This document shows positions 62,101-64,000 of a stretch of DNA of 64,000 nucleotides, piece after piece. The notes beneath the pieces were generated by a model. That model did no database searches. It was not told the DNA's origin and saw only the letters and a list, made by a program, of their open reading frames with translations. The position numbers and the translations under genes were made by a program. Every line of letters begins with the position of its first letter. The first letter of the stretch is position 1. The stretch is from Pullichristensenella excrementipullorum (lineage in GTDB: Bacteria > Bacillota > Clostridia > Christensenellales > Aristaeellaceae): positions 1 to 64,000 of the forward strand of contig DVOU01000026.1 of the NCBI GenBank assembly GCA_018713365.1, given 5' to 3'.

Positions 62101-62361
62101 ATGGCGAGATTCGTCACCAAAAAAGAGGCGGAGGGCCGCAAATTCCGCCTGCGCGTGTTCGCGGGCATGTTCGATTTTCTGGCCACCATCGGCAGCCTCA
62201 TTTTGATCTTCGCCTGCGTGGCGCTGCTGGCTTCGCTGGTCACGTGGATACGCAACGACGCCAAGACCACCTTCGCCTCCATCGAGTATTCCATCACTTC
62301 GGCCATCATCATGCCGGAGGACGAACAAGCGCCGCAGCCCACGCCGACGCCCCAGCTCTGA
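62101..62361 (+). CDS. Small single-span membrane protein, 86 residues
   Basis: ATG 62101 behind GGGAGGTG. A basic start (MARFVTKKEAEGRKFRLR) precedes one membrane helix (about 20-48) and a short polar tail ending in Pro/Thr/Gln repeats (QPTPTPQL). The basic N-terminus suggests it stays inside the cell. No family recognised. It has its own promoter and lies just before the uracil-DNA glycosylase gene, likely in the same transcript. Confidence 0.72.
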   Translation: MARFVTKKEAEGRKFRLRVFAGMFDFLATIGSLILIFACVALLASLVTWIRNDAKTTFASIEYSITSAIIMPEDEQAPQPTPTPQL

Positions 62362-62398
62362 CCGCCGGGGCGTTTTGCATGGAAAGGAGAGTGAGCGC

Positions 62399-62962
62399 GT
62401 GCGCGTTTCCTGGAGTTCCCTGCTTGCCGATGTGCGCGGCTGTGAAAAATGCGCGCTCTGCCGGGGCAGAATGAACGTGGTGCCCGGCGAGGGCGACCCG
62501 AACGCCGACCTGATGTTCATCGGCGAAGGCCCGGGCGCGGAGGAAGACCGGCTGGGCCGCCCCTTCGTGGGCCGCTCGGGCGAGCTTTTGACGAAAATGA
62601 TCCACGCCATCGCTCTGGAGCGCTCGGAGGTCTACATCTGCAACGTGGTCAAGTGCCGCCCGCCCGCCAACCGCGATCCCGCGCCGGAGGAGGCCGAAAC
62701 ATGCCTGCCCTATTTGCGCGCGCAGGTGGCGCTGGTGCGGCCCAGGGTCATCGCCCTGCTCGGCCGCGTGGCCTGTCAGTACACGCTGCGCGAGCAGATC
62801 TCCGTCACCCGCGATCATGGCCGCTGGTTCGAGCGCAAGGGCGTGTGGATGATGCCCACCTTCCACCCGGCGGCGCTTCTGCGCGACCCGGCCAGAAAGC
62901 GCGACGCGTGGGAGGATTTTCAGAAACTGCGCGATAAGCTGCGCGAGGTGCAACATGGATAG
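62399..62962 (+). CDS. Family 4 uracil-DNA glycosylase with [4Fe-4S] site
   Basis: 187 residues from GTG 62399, eight bases after AAGGAGAG. GEGPGAEEDRLGRPFVGRSG is the water-activating loop, FHPAALLRD the second motif. Four cysteines fit the family's iron-sulfur ligand spacing: C15 and C18 (CEKC), one in NVVKC and one in AETC. It removes uracil from DNA. The next gene, overlapping by eight bases, encodes a relative without these cysteines. Confidence 0.92.
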   Translation: MRVSWSSLLADVRGCEKCALCRGRMNVVPGEGDPNADLMFIGEGPGAEEDRLGRPFVGRSGELLTKMIHAIALERSEVYICNVVKCRPPANRDPAPEEAETCLPYLRAQVALVRPRVIALLGRVACQYTLREQISVTRDHGRWFERKGVWMMPTFHPAALLRDPARKRDAWEDFQKLRDKLREVQHG

Positions 62963-63527
62963 GTTCCGCCGCGAACTGGAAAACTTTGTCCGCGAGGTCT
63001 ACGAGGGCGAGCGCAAGGTGCTGGTCTTCGGCGAAGGCCCGCTTCGCGCGCGCGTGATGCTGGTGGGCGAGGCCCCCGGCGAGCGCGAGGCGCTGGAGGG
63101 CCGCCCCTTTGTCGGCCGCGCCGGCAAAAACCTCGACGCTTTCCTTGAGGGCGCGCATATCCGCCGCGAGGAGCTATACGTCACCAACGCCGTCAAGTTC
63201 CGCCCCACGCGCACATCCGCGGCGGGCCGCTCGGTCAACCGCCCGCCCTCGCAGGAGGAAGCGCGCCTCTTCGCCCCCTGGCTGGCGCGGGAGATCGCGC
63301 TGGTCGATCCCGGCTGCGTGGTCACGCTGGGCAACGTGGCCCTGCGCGCCGTGGCCGAAAAGCGCCTGACCATCGGCGAAGTCCACGGCCAATTGCTCAA
63401 CGCGCAGGGCAGGCCGCTGTTTCCCCTCTATCACCCCGCCTCGGTCATTTACAACCCCTCGCTGCGGGAAATATACGCCGCCGACGTCGCCGCGTTGGCG
63501 CGTTTGCTCGCGGATGGAAAAATATAA
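62955..63527 (+). CDS. Uracil-DNA glycosylase-family protein lacking the Fe-S cysteines
   Basis: 190 residues. It keeps the fold motifs GEAPGEREALEGRPFVGRAG, TNAVKFRP and YHPASVIYN, but the CxxC pair is absent and only one Cys (DPGC) remains. The active-site and binding loops look intact, so it may still act as a glycosylase without a cluster or with altered specificity. Overlap of eight bases with the family 4 gene points to a duplication and joint expression. Confidence 0.85.
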   Translation: MDRFRRELENFVREVYEGERKVLVFGEGPLRARVMLVGEAPGEREALEGRPFVGRAGKNLDAFLEGAHIRREELYVTNAVKFRPTRTSAAGRSVNRPPSQEEARLFAPWLAREIALVDPGCVVTLGNVALRAVAEKRLTIGEVHGQLLNAQGRPLFPLYHPASVIYNPSLREIYAADVAALARLLADGKI

Positions 63528-63678
63528 CATAGATTTTACGCCTTTTGTGATGCAAACGGGTTTTCATTGCGCTGGAAATGTGTATGATAGTACTTGCGTA
63601 TTTTTGCTTGTGATACGCCGCGCCGCCGGCGTGGCAAAGGCGGCGGTCGCGGCATAAGTCTTACGGGGAGGCGACGGT

Positions 63679-64000
63679 ATGGCGTTGGTGAAATGCCCGC
63701 GTTGTGAATTGAATTACATGAATGAAGGCGAAAAGATGTGTTCGGTGTGCCGCAAGGAGCTGCACGGCGAGTCTGAGCAGTACGACGTCATCGAGCTTTG
63801 CTCCGAGTGCGGCGAAAATCCCGTGGTGCCGGGGCAGGAGCTGTGCGCCTACTGCCTCAAGGAGTTCGCCCGCCGCAATTCCGATACGTCGGAAGACGGC
63901 GTGGGCGACAGCTCCATGAGTCTGGACGCCATGGACGCGGTCAGCTCCATGAACGAGATCGACCTGGGCGACGACCTGCCCGACGAGGACTTCGGCGATG
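63679..64000 (+). CDS. Zinc-ribbon protein, N-terminal part (runs off window end)
   Basis: ATG 63679 behind GGGGAGG opens a frame that stays open to base 64000, so at least 107 residues. Four CxxC pairs occur in the first 60 residues: CPRC (6-9), CSVC (21-24), CSEC (42-45) and CAYC (56-59), suggesting two zinc ribbons. An acidic, Met/Ser/Asp-rich stretch follows. A common layout for small regulatory or TFIIB-like proteins; family unknown and the C-terminus is missing. Confidence 0.8.
   Translation, partial: MALVKCPRCELNYMNEGEKMCSVCRKELHGESEQYDVIELCSECGENPVVPGQELCAYCLKEFARRNSDTSEDGVGDSSMSLDAMDAVSSMNEIDLGDDLPDEDFGD

Overview
The window is gene-dense, visibly GC-rich DNA from an anaerobic, spore-forming-lineage Bacillota (Clostridia), probably a gut commensal. 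The evidence is the order mrnC-rlmB-rae1-sigH, a T-box leader, many GTG/TTG starts behind strong Shine-Dalgarno sites, the sporulation sigma factor SigH, a BclA-like collagen protein, rubredoxin/rubrerythrin genes, a pyrophosphate-type phosphofructokinase, a Na+-pump decarboxylase subunit and L-fucose isomerase. A high-GC clostridial order such as Christensenellales would fit, but that is a guess. I see no phage, IS element, CRISPR array or rRNA.

Layout. 1-13.8 kb lies on the minus strand: tuf (cut by the window edge) behind tRNA-Gly(CCC); mrnC-rlmB-rae1-sigH; a 0.5-kb AT-rich gap with DnaA-box-like 9-mers; secA-prfB (with the programmed frameshift)-Lit-like-tsaD; and a MoxR/DUF58/transglutaminase operon. 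14-17.4 kb (plus): birA, nnr, an unknown gene and a metallo-hydrolase. 17.4-22 kb: a small membrane protein, tmcAL, a thymidine kinase fused to a GNAT domain, gtrA, and a secreted protein made of exactly five 49-residue repeats. 22-30.8 kb: OadB/OadG-like sodium pump subunits, the collagen-like protein, a phosphoesterase, PPi-type PFK, an oxidative-stress cluster of rubredoxin, ferredoxin and rubrerythrin modules, and a LytTR/DUF3021 pair. 30.9-38.3 kb: csoR-copA behind a textbook CsoR operator, metNIQ behind a leader peptide and terminator, and a second PFK. 38.4-51.2 kb: ppk1, an XRE membrane regulator, lplA, a VWA plus macro-domain pair, fucI, a CorC-type protein, a CapA-like protein and two tandem secreted beta-rich paralogues. 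51.5-64 kb: guaB, two membrane proteins, a tyrosine T-box controlling an aminotransferase and tyrS, yigZ, ilvE, rluA-type, HAD, trmL, two tandem uracil-DNA glycosylase-family genes and a zinc-ribbon protein running off the end.

Links between genes. Several neighbourhoods explain themselves: the Tyr T-box ties the aminotransferase to tyrosine supply; the CsoR operator overlaps its own promoter ahead of the copper pump; the rubredoxin/ferredoxin/rubrerythrin cluster is an oxygen and peroxide defence unit; secA and prfB keep their usual order. The items most likely to be undescribed are the 5 x 49-residue Cys-rich repeat protein, the TK-GNAT fusion, the macro-domain/VWA pair, the metNIQ leader peptide, and a family of intergenic palindromes near 18.3, 21.2 and 51.4 kb.
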